Shown: piece by piece, positions 48,613 through 60,220 of the stretch
Numbering within the stretch: the stretch's first letter is position 1
Layout of the letters: each line of letters begins with the position of its first letter
Origin: Ignelater luminosus
Lineage: Eukaryota > Arthropoda > Insecta > Coleoptera > Elateridae
Length of the DNA: 64,000 nt
Direction of reading: 5' to 3'
NCBI GenBank assembly: GCA_011009095.1
Contig: VTPC01003416.1
Span: 96,547-160,546, forward strand
The notes under the pieces: generated by a model
Databases searched by the model: none
Seen by the model: the letters and a program-made list of their open reading frames with translations, nothing else
Told to the model about the DNA's origin: nothing
Made by a program: the position numbers and the translations under genes

Positions 48613-48783
48613 TTAGAATGTTTGCTTTGTTATTGTTTTATTTCTAATTCACTCACGTTAATATTAATAGAAAGATTTTTTTGCTATTAAATAGATAAAT
48701 AAATCAAATTTAGGTCTTTCCCGCTTTTTATTCAAAAATGGAGTTAGTTGTTAGTTCTTTAGAAGCTCGTGTAGTGGCAACAG

Positions 48784-48831
48784 TGCCACCTTTTTCGTTA
48801 GTGCGTTTGACGGCTATTTAACACAGTCAAA
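48784..48831 (+). promoter_or_regulatory. Probable 5' TOP / TCT-type start of RpS24
   Basis: A pyrimidine-rich CCACCTTTTTCG lies about 30-45 bp before the start codon, with no TATA box. Ribosomal protein genes of insects commonly start transcription within such a tract. Inferred from motif and position. Confidence 0.5.
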
Positions 48832-49956
48832 ATGGTACGTAAATAAATCCGAATTTTTAATTATCATCCAGTTTTGTGATTATCATCCGTTTCTTAAAAA
48901 TCATTTAGTGTAATCTAATTTTCAATAATCAACCGCAATTTTAGTCAAAAGAAGCTTTTTTAAGTGTTGAATTTGCTTGAATTCAAGAAGTGTCACCATG
49001 GTATGATTGTGACAGTTTTTAAGTTTTAAGTGCATGTTTTCACGTTTTAATTCAATTGAAAATCAAGAATGAATCTTGTAAAACTATCCAAACTGTATTT
49101 ACATTTGTGAAAACTGTAAAATAATTTGAAAAAAGTAGACGTTATCTGACATAACCTAACTTTCGGTTTTGTATATTTGATCATTCAAATTGAAATTGTT
49201 TTTGTAATGATTGATACCATTCTGTATGTAAAATGTATTCATTATGACTTATTTCATTTGTAGACGGAAGGAACCACAGCAACAATTCGTACCCGTAAAT
49301 TCATGACCAACAGATTGTTGGCTCGTAAACAAATGGTTGTAGATGTATTACATCCAGGTCAACCCTCAGTTAAGAAAACTGAAATTAGAGAAAAATTAGC
49401 CAAAATGTACAAGGTTTGTTTTAAAAAAATCTCACGTTAGTTGTCACAATTATGATTTTCTAATTTTAGGTTACACCCGATGTAGTTTTTGTATTTGGAT
49501 TCAAAACGAATTTTGGTGGTGGTAAATCAACAGGGTTTGCATTAATCTACGACACATTAGATTTCGCCAAGAAATTCGAACCCAGATACAGATTGCAGCG
49601 TCACGGTTTGTATGAAAAGAAACAACAGACACGTAAACAACGTAAAGAACGTAAGAACAGAATGAAGAAAGTGCGAGGCACGAAAAAGGCTAAAGTTGGT
49701 GCTGCTACTAAGAAGGTAATTTGAGGAATTTTAATTATTAATTTAATGGTGATGGTGGTGTTGAATGTAGATGGTGGTCAGTGGGAGATAATTTTTGTTT
49801 AATTTTTACTGAGATAATTCTAGAACCATTTTTAAGTATCCGAATATGAATGAAATGGTTCTCGAATTTTAGCATTTAAAGGTCGCTTGCAAAGGTTTAA
49901 TTTTGGGTGCCTTCATTTTCTATTTTCCTTATTATTTTCAGAGTGGAAAGAAGTAA
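48832..49956 (+). CDS. RpS24: 40S ribosomal protein S24
   Basis: The coding exons are the ATG alone (48832-48834), 49264-49413 and 49470-49715, followed by one of two ends. With 49942-49956 the protein ends KKSGKK (137 aa). With the acceptor before 50345 a stop follows at once (133 aa). RPS24 is a small-subunit protein needed for early rRNA processing. Family sequence is clear: [49 protein letters not shown] and [18 protein letters not shown]. The start codon ends exactly at the donor. A pyrimidine tract (CCTTTTTCGTTAG, about 48789-48801) upstream resembles the 5' TOP start of ribosomal protein genes. Confidence 0.96.
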
Positions 49957-50344
49957 ATTACTGCAATCTTCGGTGTTACTCCTTTAGGTATTTTTTAGAG
50001 TGGTTTGTTTTTAACATTGCAAAACGAGTTTTGTTTTTGATTATTTTGTTTGTTTTTAAATTAGTATTGTGACGTAACGTAAGAGTGTGGTTTTTTAGAT
50101 GTTGTTACAGCTTTACTAGTGTGCTTTAACCCTAATAGTTTTGACGCTTTAGCTTTTTCACAATATTAACACTATGCTTTGTTGCTAAATATATAAAGTA
50201 TCTTAAGATTAAAAAAAAATTGCAAATATCAGCAAGAGTATTTTTGTAGCACTATAAAAATGAAAAGGCTTTTTGTATTTATTTTGCAATTTTTATTATA
50301 ATTAAGAATAAAGAGTTTAATTTGTGAATTTTTTTTTGTTGCAG

Positions 50345-50445
50345 TAAACGTCCGACTTGGGAGTGTGGCACTTCTAATTCCATTGTATTTATTGTACAAT
50401 TTAATCATAATGAGACATTTATAATAAAGAACATCGTTTAGAAGT
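50345..50445 (+). other. RpS24 alternative terminal exon (3' UTR)
   Basis: A strong acceptor (pyrimidine run then TTGCAG) at 50344 is followed immediately by TAA, which is in phase with the preceding Lys-Lys exon. AATAAA lies at 50423-50428. A separate AATAAA at 50307-50312 could end the longer form. Confidence 0.6.
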
Positions 50446-50884
50446 GCATTTAATTTCTTTCTTAAATAATAAGTTTTGTTAATATAATCAATAAATGTTT
50501 GATTTTCCATATGAATTGTTTTTAGTATTAATTTTGTTGTAAAATATTGATACCTAACCTCTAATTGTCGAATCGACAGTAGTAGTTTTGAAGGTTAATT
50601 AACTGTTATTGTAAGCAAAACAAAAAACATTACTGTCAAATGAATGAAATGCCAATGCTGCTCACTTGATATTTATGTTAGATTCAAATCTTATTATAAT
50701 TTTTATTTTGTAAATGATGTGAAGTTCTCGTTTAAAATAGAAAAAAATATTTATTAGATAGTAACTGGATATTTAATGACGATCTTTAAATTCTGACGAA
50801 AGGAAAATCAATCCTATTATAATTTTCATACAGTTCTCTTTAAAATAAACATGATTTCTGTATAGTGTATTCTTGGTGTAATAT

Positions 50885-51032
50885 TAGGCTTGTTTCAACA
50901 TAAATCTCAAAGTATCCCTGACTGTCTTCAGTGTGCACAGGAAATTTTTTTGTACAAAATTTCCTCTGCAGACTCATATGACAGTCGGGGATAGTTTGCA
51001 ACTAGTTTGAGAGTTATGTTGGAACAAACCTA
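50885..51032. mobile_element. Palindromic MITE-like element
   Basis: The left arm TAGGCTTGTTTCAACATAA and the right arm TTATGTTGGAACAAACCTA are near-perfect inverted copies. Inside, CTGACTGTC / GACAGTCGG and GGAAATTTT / AAAATTTCC continue the palindrome almost to the centre. The whole 148 bp could fold into one hairpin. No coding capacity. Confidence 0.75.
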
Positions 51033-51589
51033 TTCAAATTTGGTATCTTAAATGATAAAATAACTAAAAATCGTGTAAACAAACTGGAGCTAGCAGAAAA
51101 TCAGTTAAATTCACATTATAAATATTTAAAGAACAAAGATGCATGCATAAGATAAGCTATCAATAAGGACAGTCACGAGTTTTTCAAGCTGTGTCTTGCA
51201 GCAGCTGATAGTCAAACTGTACCACAGATTAACTGTTCCTTTACCCTTAATGGAACATCCCACATTTCCTTGGGGAAAGTTAACATAATCTAAGACCCAT
51301 GCTATCTTCTGTAGCAACGTTGTAAATCTTTATAAGGTAAACTATTGATAGGTAAAGCCTCATGGCGTTTTGTTAAAGTTGCCAAATCTGTAAGGTGACA
51401 AAATAGGCATGCCATAATCACATTGTTTAGATACAAACCTACGGATAACAGTATTTTATAAGAAACTGGGCTGAAGAATCAGCCAAAATGCGTTTATAAC
51501 TTGTTACTACAGTCTATTCTTCCTCTATAATCTAACTTGATTGTTGTTTATTCAATTATAATTTGAAAAATAAGCCCATGAAAAGCAAA

Positions 51590-51740
51590 TTTTTATTTTA
51601 ACTAGCCTCATTTTACTCCATTTGACATTTACCACTAACTTCCTAACCCTACTTTCTTCGACGTTGACAACTAACTTTCTAACCACACTTTCTTTGATAG
51701 CTAATGTAATCTATAAAGTATTTCCTTTTGGTAGAATGTT
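51590..51740. repeat. Short dispersed repeat, partner of 4.2 kb
   Basis: The reverse complement shares ATCAAAGAAAG, GGTTAGGAAGTTAG and AAGTTAGTTGTCAAC with 4230-4330. Confidence 0.5.
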
Positions 51741-52229
51741 TAAAATAATTTTCATTGACTCCGCAAATATTTAAATTTATCAAGATCAATTACTTGTTTT
51801 AAAATTTAATTTTCTGCAATTAAAATACTACAAAAAGATTGCATTTCCGTCCTTAAAAACCCATTTTGTTGTATTTCACATATTATAGCAGATCTTTCAT
51901 GACCGCCTAAACTTAAAATTTAAAACAGACTTAAATAACTTCAGTCGTACTTATTTCGTGCCACAGTCATTTTAAGACCAAACTTACCCCCTAAGAACGT
52001 TTTAAATTTAAGTTGTACAATTCGGCAATTTAAAATGTCTGTGAATAAGCTGGTTTTAGATTTCGATTTGCCTTTGCAAGTACCTTCTAAAATCACAGTT
52101 GAGTTGTTCACATCTAAAAAACAAAAATCAAATTAATAAATTAACTTTATTGTTTCAAACTAAACATTAAACACTTCCTATAATACAGTCTACTAATATC
52201 CTTTTTCAAATTTCCGTGCAATCCCGTCC

Positions 52230-52960
52230 TTGGGAGTGGATTTACTTTTCGCTTATTATAACGCGTCTACAATACACTTCTCGGTCTTCGGGTTTCTTGG
52301 ATCTATCAAGCCATTCGAACCTCTTAGGCCTGTTGGACTTATCGGGCCTCTCAGGCCGTTGGGTTTTTTAAATTTCTCGGCCCTTCGGGTCTATTGGACC
52401 GTTCGAATCGCTCAGGCCTATCGGACTGTTCAGGATTGTCGGACATCTCGTATCTGCCGGGCCTATTGGATTTTTTGGCTCTTCTGGCTTCTCGAACCGT
52501 TCGAACATCTTGAGCCTGTTGGACCGTTCAGGTCGTCGGATCGTCGGGTTTTTTTGAACTTATTTGGGGCTTTTCAAATCTCTCGAGCCGTTTTGAATCT
52601 CTTTTGGGTTTGTTGGACCGTTTGGGCCTCCCAGGCTGTCTAAACGTCGGGCCTTTTAGACTTTTCGGGCTTCTCGGATCTCTCGAGCTGTTCGAACCTC
52701 TTGGTCTTGTTGGACCGTTCGGGCCTCTTAGGTCGTCGGATCGTCAGACCTTTTGGACTTCTCGATCGTTCGGATCTCTCGGGCTCATTGGACCATTCGG
52801 GTCCTGTTAGACCTCTCGTGTCTTTTGAACTTTTCGACTCTTCGGGCTGTTCTGTTCGGACCTTTCATGCCGTTTGGGTTTCTTGGGCTTGTCGGGCCGA
52901 TCAAGAAGTTACCGCGTTTTCTCGGGTCGCGTCGGGTTTGTCGCCAGTCAGGCCGGACCT
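52230..52960. repeat. GC-rich low-complexity block (TCGGGCC / TTCGAACC words)
   Basis: Short degenerate words such as TTGGACCGTTCGGGCCTC, CTCGAGCCGTTCGAACCTC and TTTTGGACTTCTCG recur with irregular spacing of about 15-40 bp. Long open frames in all + frames (LFGLLGSLEPFEP-like peptides) follow from the composition and do not look like protein. Confidence 0.8.
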
Positions 52961-53379
52961 ATTGCTCCTGCGGTTGGTCTCTGACGACTGCTCCATTTAT
53001 TAGTCGTATTGTCATTACATTACTATTCTTCATTGTTTACATTCTGTAATGCAGGATTCACGTTTTTCTTTTCAAATGAGCCACTTACCAATTTTCATCG
53101 GTAGTGATTGTTTTTTCATTTGTAGTTACGGATGTTGACTAAAATGCTGGCACATCACTACCACTTTGTCTTAATGGAAGCTCCATCGATGTTACATTTC
53201 CATTACTTTAAAGTTGTAGCACAGCATTTATAGGTTGAGGATGGTGTAAAATGAAATTTTGGCATATCACCAGTGCATTTTCTCAACGGAAACTCCGTAT
53301 TTTGGGTGTAGTTAAGAAGTGAAGATTTAACATTGAAATATTCCATAGTTAAAGCACAAAATAGGTGTCGTTTCTAGAA

Positions 53380-54050
53380 TCATCGTGTCAAATAACTAAA
53401 CTTTGAGTTAGAAGAAGCTAAAATTAGACTAGATGAACATTGGTCTACTGGGATTTGAGAATACTAACAATCAGAATGATTTTTGAGGTTATGTTAAATG
53501 TCATTTTTCTGTGTTGTGTTGAAATTACTTGAAAAATTCTCATTATTTATAAATAAAAGCCTTTGTAATGATGTTAATATTTTACAGTGGATTATAAAAT
53601 TAACAAAGATTTAAAAGTTACGGCGGATGTTGAATGTGTGGTCCACTTTCACGAATACACAAATGTCACACATTTTGGAATACTGTATTATCTAATTTCT
53701 TCACTCTCTTCTTCTTCTATCGTATGCACTTCCGAATACTGAATCTTTTAAACATGGAAAAGGAAAAAAGATCCAACTGGGTTCAATAACAAGAACGTGG
53801 AGGAAATCTGTTGTTGCTTACTAACCTGTCATCAAAGAACTCGTGAAGATAATTTAACGTTTTTTATTACAATCTGGCGGTAGAAGTTGTTGGTACATTT
53901 GCAACCTATAAGACTTCATATGAAGCTCTTAACGAAGAATCCTGTGTTTATAACATTTTCATTTCTAGCACTTTATCATTAATGCTTCTACTGCCGAGAA
54001 AGAAATTAATTGATCGTAAAACCTGCTTTCTAAACTGATTTCTGTTAGAT
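53380..54050 (-). pseudogene. Mariner-like transposase relic, copy 2
   Basis: The reverse complement matches 18525-19420 in order, with a deletion of about 270 bp in the transposase centre and an extra C-terminal stretch. The region corresponding to TPLDFFLWGYLK is recognisable but mutated. Confidence 0.75.
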
Positions 54051-54325
54051 ACTGCCAAAAGAAGATGACTAAATTCTATGTAAACGTTGATATATTCCAG
54101 ATGTCAACCATTACGAAAATAACTTGCCACAACAAATGTGTTTTGTTATATTAAATAAATTAAATAAGAAAAATGCAAATTCAAAGTTTATTGTTTCTTT
54201 CAGGTAAAACTTAAAAGTATTACATAATGCAATAAAAACGGTTACATCTTACATCTATAATTCGATTCTCAATCATTTTGTTTAGGGAAACTTGAAAACT
54301 TCGCACTGGAAAAAAAAGAAAAAAA

Positions 54326-55135
54326 TTATAGGAAAATGGACTTAGTGAAATTTCTAAATATTACCTTATCGGCTGAACTTAAACACATCATAAGGCGTGT
54401 TGCAGTTTCACAGTCGTTCTGTATGTTAATAGCGCTCGTAGCTAACATTCTAAAACAGGAAGCTACTTGCGAGTTTAAATCAACGCTGTTCTTTGCGTCA
54501 ACAGAAGTGCTTACCCACGTTTGGATCAAACTTAAATCAGGCAAGCCCAACTGATTAATCTGAATCATAATGTAACCTATTTCTTAATTAAAGCCGAAAG
54601 TGTTTTATAAGTATCAACTTACCAATCCGAGCCGTTCAAACACACATTTGTAGTATTCACACTGAAATTATAATCATAAGTTAAGTCTAAAACCTTTACT
54701 TTAGTGGTGCTGAAGGTTTTTCACCAATGTGAGATTCACACTCATTCTAAATTACTTAAGTGTTGCAAGTTACTAGTACAAAAGCTTTTTACCAGTGCAT
54801 TACAAATCATTAAAAAAAATAAGAAAAGAAACCTTTTTGGGTTGAATTTTCGCTTCTGTCTTAAATCCTAATTCTTGCTTGGCTCTCTCAAAGAAGCCCC
54901 TAGCACGATTTTCTATACGGTCGAATATGCCCTCTTTGACCGCATCGTCGCATTGCAATGCGACATTAATTAACTGTGTAGGTCTATCGCCGCATTGTGT
55001 CGGCTGACCTTCCTAATTAAAACCAAGTTAATGAACATTAGAACCCTCTCTAACAAAAACAAAAATAATACACGGACTTACACCAAACGATGTTAAATAA
55101 AAAATTAACAACAAATGAAGTGTGTACTGGAACAT
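54326..55135 (-). CDS. Odorant-binding-protein-like secreted protein
   Basis: Four minus-strand exons, 55082-55135, 54833-55012, 54623-54661 and 54326-54559, join in phase 0 and give 168 aa. The first exon is a signal peptide (MFQYTLHLLLIFYLTSFG). The mature protein has Cys at about 25, 39, 79, 84, 126, 141 and 150. CEYYKCVFERLGL matches the C2-C3 helix of insect OBPs, and CETATRLMMC gives the C5-x8-C6 hallmark. C2-C3 spacing is x4, not the usual x3, and there is one Cys more than classic, so this is an atypical OBP (Obp59a-type or another odd class is possible). It would carry small hydrophobic ligands in lymph. The exon 4 acceptor (gattcag) was chosen by phase and is the least certain. TATAAAA lies about 40 bp upstream and AATAAA at 54187-54192 (minus). 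Confidence 0.75.
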
Positions 55136-55980
55136 ATTTAAAGTAAAAATGATGCAGAAACGAATTGTTTTATAATTTATTTAAAATTTATTTAGCATAA
55201 ATCCTGTACCATCATCAAAAGTAATGATTAATTAAGCGTTTACATAAAAGCAATACATAACATAGATAAATGGATAGGTATGTAGCATATGTATACGTGT
55301 GTAATTGAATCTGAAGGTTGCTATCTTTGCCTGTCACAAATTGTATATAATTTGATTCATCGCGTTGTATATAATTTTGGCTCATTTGTCATTCTTGTGA
55401 ATGATATAGTTTTCGAGTTCTTTTTTCATTATTTCGTACGTTTTAACGCTAAATAACTCATCGGAGTACATAATTATCAATGAACCAAACATAAATTGCT
55501 AGAAAAAAGTTACGTAACGATTCGCGAAAAGTAAACAAAAACAGCAGCGGGATTTTAAGGAAAGCAAAATGTTAGTTTTTCCTCTAATAACTGTTATTGT
55601 GAATAAACACATACAATCGTATCATTAGGTATGTTTAAAAGTAAAGCTCTTGTTTAGATAACATTAGGAAATTTGCAATTCAGCAAAAAATGCCGCGAAC
55701 AAAAATGTTTCTCACATTTTCAGGGTTAGCATTGTACAGTTTTTACTAATGTTTCTGAAATGCCGCCAAAGTATGGAGCGTAGGAAGTTTCAGAATATTA
55801 TGCTTTTATTGACAAGATCCATCATGTTAGATTGTCACAATCTAAACAGTCCTAATTTATCGCGTGCTGTGGGACATTTAACATTTTTTGATCGTCAAGC
55901 TGTAATTACAGAAGTTTTCTCGGTCAATTTCTAAACCACTTGCTTGTTTTATTGTACTTTGATATTGATCTTTTTGAGCT
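55136..55980. other. AT-rich spacer
   Basis: Contains the upstream region of the OBP-like gene. The small open frame at 55749-55934 is not recognised. Confidence 0.5.
55168..55176 (-). promoter_or_regulatory. TATA box of the OBP-like gene
   Basis: The minus strand reads TTATAAAACA about 35-40 bp before the start codon at 55135. This is a suitable distance for a short 5' UTR. Confidence 0.45.
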
Positions 55981-56779
55981 ACGGCCAAGGATAGCCTTAG
56001 ACATTAAACCAGTATGGTGCAGAGCTCTTACTTTTCTAAAGAAGATTAATGGAAGGCGAAGCCCGACTCCTGCTCGCATTTAGTTTTCTTAACATAGTTA
56101 ATGGAAACCGAAACTCAACCGCGGGCCATCAGAGGAGGTCCACTGTGAGACTCAATGGCCCAACATTTACCTTGGGTCAATGCAAGTGGCTTGTTGGGGA
56201 GCACAGTAGGACCGTGTTTGCATTTACTTTTCTTAAAAAGGTTAATGGAGGGCAAAGACCGTCCTTGGGCCACCAAAGGTGTCTCATTGAGTGCCTAAAC
56301 GACTGAAGAATGTAAATGTAAAAAGAATGTAGGTGACCTGTTAAAAAGCACAGTTTGACTCCCGCTTGTATTTATTTTTCTTAAAAAGATAAATGGAGGG
56401 CCAAATTTGATCTTGAGCCTGAAGGAGGTCAATAGAATCTGAAAAACCACCTCGGGCCCGTTGGCGAGCGCAGTTTGACTCATGTTTGTATTTGGTTTAC
56501 TTAAGACCTCCAGTGGCTCATTCTGTGACTCTTTGGGTTAAGGGGGTCAATTAAGTGCGGAGGACTCTCTTGGTGGCCTGCTAAAAAACATAGTTTGGGC
56601 CGCGTTTATATTTATTTTTCTTAAAGATCTTAATAAATGGCGAAAATCGGTTTTGGGACCACCGGAGGTGGCTCATTGTGTGACTCCATGCTTGAAGGAG
56701 ATCAATAGAGTGCGGAGCACCACCTTGGACCCGTCGGAGGGGGCAGTTTGACCTTTGTATTTGATTTATTTAAAAAGAC

Positions 56780-57470
56780 ATTAGACTTATTAGACCGTTC
56801 AGGCCTCTCACACCTTCAAATCGTCAAGCCTTTTGGACATCTCGGCTGTTCGGATTTCTCGAGCCTTTTGGGACTTCTCGGGTCTCTTGAGCCATTCAAA
56901 CCTCCGCCGGAGCGCTGGAGCCTGTCAGACCTGTAGGGGTTTTTAAACTTTTCGGGTCTATCGGGCTATTCGGATCTCTCGGGCTTATCGGACCATTTGG
57001 GCCTGTTAGACCTTTTGCGCCTTTTGGGGCTTCTGGTGTCTCTCGAGCCATTCGTACCTTTTGGGCCTGTCCAACCGTTAGAGCCTGTCAGACCTGTGGT
57101 GCCTTTTGGACTTTTCGGGCTTCTCGGGTCTATCGGGCCGTTCGGGCTTGTCAGATTTCTCGAGTCGTTTGAACCTCCTGGGCCTGTCGGACCTTTGGAA
57201 ACTCTCAGGCCATCGGACCGTCGGGCCTTTTAGATTTCTCGGCCCTTCGGGTCTATAGGGCCGTTTGGATCTTTCTGGCCTATCGGACCATTCGGGCTTT
57301 TCAGACATCTCGAGTATGTCAGCCTTTCAGACCTTTTGGCCCTTCGGACTTTTTGGGTCTCTCGAGCCGTTCGAACCTCTTGGGTCTGTTGGACTGTTCG
57401 GTCTTTTGCATTTCTCGGTTGTTCGGATCTCTCAGGCTTATCGGACTATTTGGGCCTGTTAAATCTCGTA
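56780..57470. repeat. GC-rich low-complexity block inside the satellite field
   Basis: Same word style as 52230-52960: TCGGGTCTATCGGGC, TTCGAACCTCTTGGG, CTGTTGGAC. It interrupts the satellite units cleanly, suggesting expansion within or insertion into the field. Confidence 0.75.
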
Positions 57471-59891
57471 GTTTGATCTTTGTTTGTATGTCATTTACTT
57501 AAAAAGACTTTGGGCCACTAGAGGTGACTCGTTGTATGACTTTGTTATTGAAGAAGGTCAACTATCTTGGTGGCCTGCTGTATTTTTTTAAAGATATTAA
57601 TAGATAGCAAAACTCAGTTTTGTGCCACCAAAGGTGGTTCATTGTGTGCTCTATGCCTGAAAAAGATCAATAAGGAGCGGAGGATCACCTTGGATCTGCT
57701 GGAGAACGCAGTTTGACGTTTGCTTGTATTTGCTTTACTTAAGAATAGATTGTGTGATCCTGTCGCTTAAAGAGGTCAATAAAGTGCGGAGAAGTATCTT
57801 GGTAGCCTGTTGGAAAACATAGTTCAGACCGCTTTTACTTTTATTTTTTTTTAAGTAGATTAACAGATGGCGAGATTAGATCTTGAGCCACCGGAGCTGG
57901 CACGTTGTGCGACCTCGTACTTGAAGGAGGTCAATAGTGTGTGTAGAGGACTACCTTGCGCCGGTTGGAGAGCGCTTTAGTTTACTTAAGAAGGCCTTGA
58001 GTCACACGAGATGGCCCGTTGTATGTCTCTGTGTTTGAAGAAGGTCAATAGAGTGTGAAAGATCGTTTTATTGGCCTATTAGGAAACTCATTTCGAGCCA
58101 CGTTTATATTTACTTTTCTTTAAAAGTTTAATGGATGCCGAAACTCGATTTTGAACCGCCGGAGATGGCCCGTTGCGTGATTCTGTTGCTTAAGAAGGTC
58201 AATAAAGTACTGAGGACCACCTTGGGCTCGTTGAAAAGCGCAGTTCGACTTTTGTTTGTATTCACTTTACTTAAGAAGGCCTTGGGCCACCGGAGGTGGC
58301 CTGTTGTGTGACTCTGTTCCCGAAGGAAATCAATCAAGTATGGAGGACCATCTGGAAGACTTGTTGGAGAACACAGCTCGGCCCACGTTTATAGTTACTC
58401 TTCTTAAGGAGGTTAATGAAGGGCTAAATCCGACCATGTGCCACTAGAGGTGACCCCGTTGTGTAATTCTGTTGTTGAAAGAGGTCAACAAAGTACAGAG
58501 GACCATCTTGGTGGCCTGCTTGTGGCCGCATTTGTGTTTACTTTTCTTTAAAAAGTTAATAGAGGACGAAACCCGACCACCTTGGGCTTGTTGAAGAGCG
58601 TAGTTTGAGCTCTGTTTGTATTTATTTTACTTAAAGAAACCTTGGGCCACCGCAGGTAGCTCATTGTGTGACTCTGTTGCTGATAGAGGTCGACAGAGTG
58701 CGGAACACCTCCATGGGCCTATCGGAGGGCGCTGTTTGACTTCTGTTTCTATTTACTTTACTTAAGGAGATCTTGGACCACCCGAGGTGACCCATTGTGT
58801 GACACTGTTGCTGAAAGAGGTCCATAGAGTACGGAACACCATCTTGGGCCTGTCGAAGGGCGTTGTTTGACCTCTGTTTATATTTATTTTACTTAAGAAG
58901 GCCTTGGGCCACCGGTGGTGGCATTTTGTGCGGCTCCGTAAATGAAGAAGATCAATAGAGTGCAGAGCAGACCATCTTGGGCCACTACAAGTGGTCTGTT
59001 GGAAGAAGCAGCTCGACCGCGATTATATTTACTGCCCTTAAGAAGGTTAATGGAGGGCGAAACCCGATTTTGTGCGGCTCCGTAAACCAAGAAGATCAAT
59101 AGAGTGTGGAGCACCACCTAGATGACCTGTTGGAGTTCTTTAAGAAGATTGATGGAAAGCAAAACCCGACCTTGGATAACGAGAGGTAGCCCGTTGTAAA
59201 GCTGTGTTGCTCAAGGAGGTCAATAGAGTGCGGAGGATCATCTTGATGGCCTGCTGGAGAACAAACTTTGACTGTGTTTGTGTTTACTTTTCTTAAAAAG
59301 GCCAATGGAGGGGGAAACCCGACCTTGGGCCACCGGAGGCGGCCCTTTAAGTGACTCCATTGCTTATGGAAGTCAATAGGGTGCAGAGGACTATCTTGAG
59401 TCTGTTGGAAAACAGTCTGGTTCGCGTTTACTTTTTCTAAGAAGCTTAATGGAGAGTAGAGTGGTTCAGTGGTTGAAGAATGTAGATGGATGGCGAAGAC
59501 TTGTTGGCGCCCTGTTAGAGGGCGCCGCCTTACTCGTATTTGTATTTACTTTTACTTAACAAGATTAGTGGAGGGTGGAATTCGATTTTATGCCACCGAA
59601 GGTGGCTCGTGGTCTGACTCTGTTACTGATGGAGGCCAACAGAGTGCAAATAACTATTTTCTTTAAAAAAATGTTGGGCTAACGAAAGTAGCTTAATATG
59701 TAACTCCGTCGCTGGAAGAAGTCAATAGAATACGGAGAACCACCTGGGGTATTGCAGGTGGCCGCCCGGTTAGAAAACACAGTTTGGTCCGCCTCTTTTG
59801 TGACTCTGTTGCTGAAGAAGGTCAATAGAATGTGAAAAACCATTTTGGGCTACTGCAGCTGGTCTGAAGGCGAAACTTGATCCTGGGCCAC

Positions 59892-59892
<1 letters not shown>

Positions 59893-59942
<50 letters not shown>
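59893..59942. repeat. (GA)n microsatellite
   Basis: About 50 bp of uninterrupted GA dinucleotide repeats. Confidence 0.95.
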
Positions 59943-59943
<1 letters not shown>

Positions 59944-60220
59944 AGTTCAACCCGCGTTTGCATTTACTTTTACTTAAAAAAGTTAATGAAGAGCGAAACT
60001 CGAGCTTGAGCCACCAGAGGTCAATAGAAGGTGGAGGATTGTTGTGGGCCACTGTAGATGGCCTGTTAGACCCACGTTTGTATTTATTAACATTGCCACC
60101 TACGGTGGCCTAATGTCGGACTTTGTACGCCAGTAATTTTCACAAGACAGCTAAAAGCGAATGCGGGTTGGACTGCATCTTTGCACGCTTGTTCTATTAG
60201 GCGTCGATACTTTACTTAAG

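Larger units (their letters stand above)
55980..60220. repeat. Satellite-like field, about 4.2 kb
   Basis: Irregular units of roughly 90-200 bp carry ACTTAAGAAGGCCTTGGGCC, CCACCGGAGGTGGC, GTGTGACTCTGTTGC, GAGGTCAATAGAGTGCGGAG, CTTGGGCCTGTTGGA and GTTTGTATTTACTTT. The family also occurs inverted at 8720-9760. A GC-rich TCGGGCC block (56780-57470) and a GA microsatellite (59893-59942) lie inside the field. Open frames are low-complexity artefacts. Confidence 0.85.

Noticed and set aside
52230..53049. Overlapping 68-137 aa frames in the GC-rich block
   Set aside because: Three + frames are open at once with repetitive Leu/Phe/Gly/Pro peptides, an effect of composition.
56748..57462. Collagen-like or Pro/Gly-rich open frames
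   Set aside because: Same low-complexity words on both strands; no Gly-X-Y periodicity and no start context.
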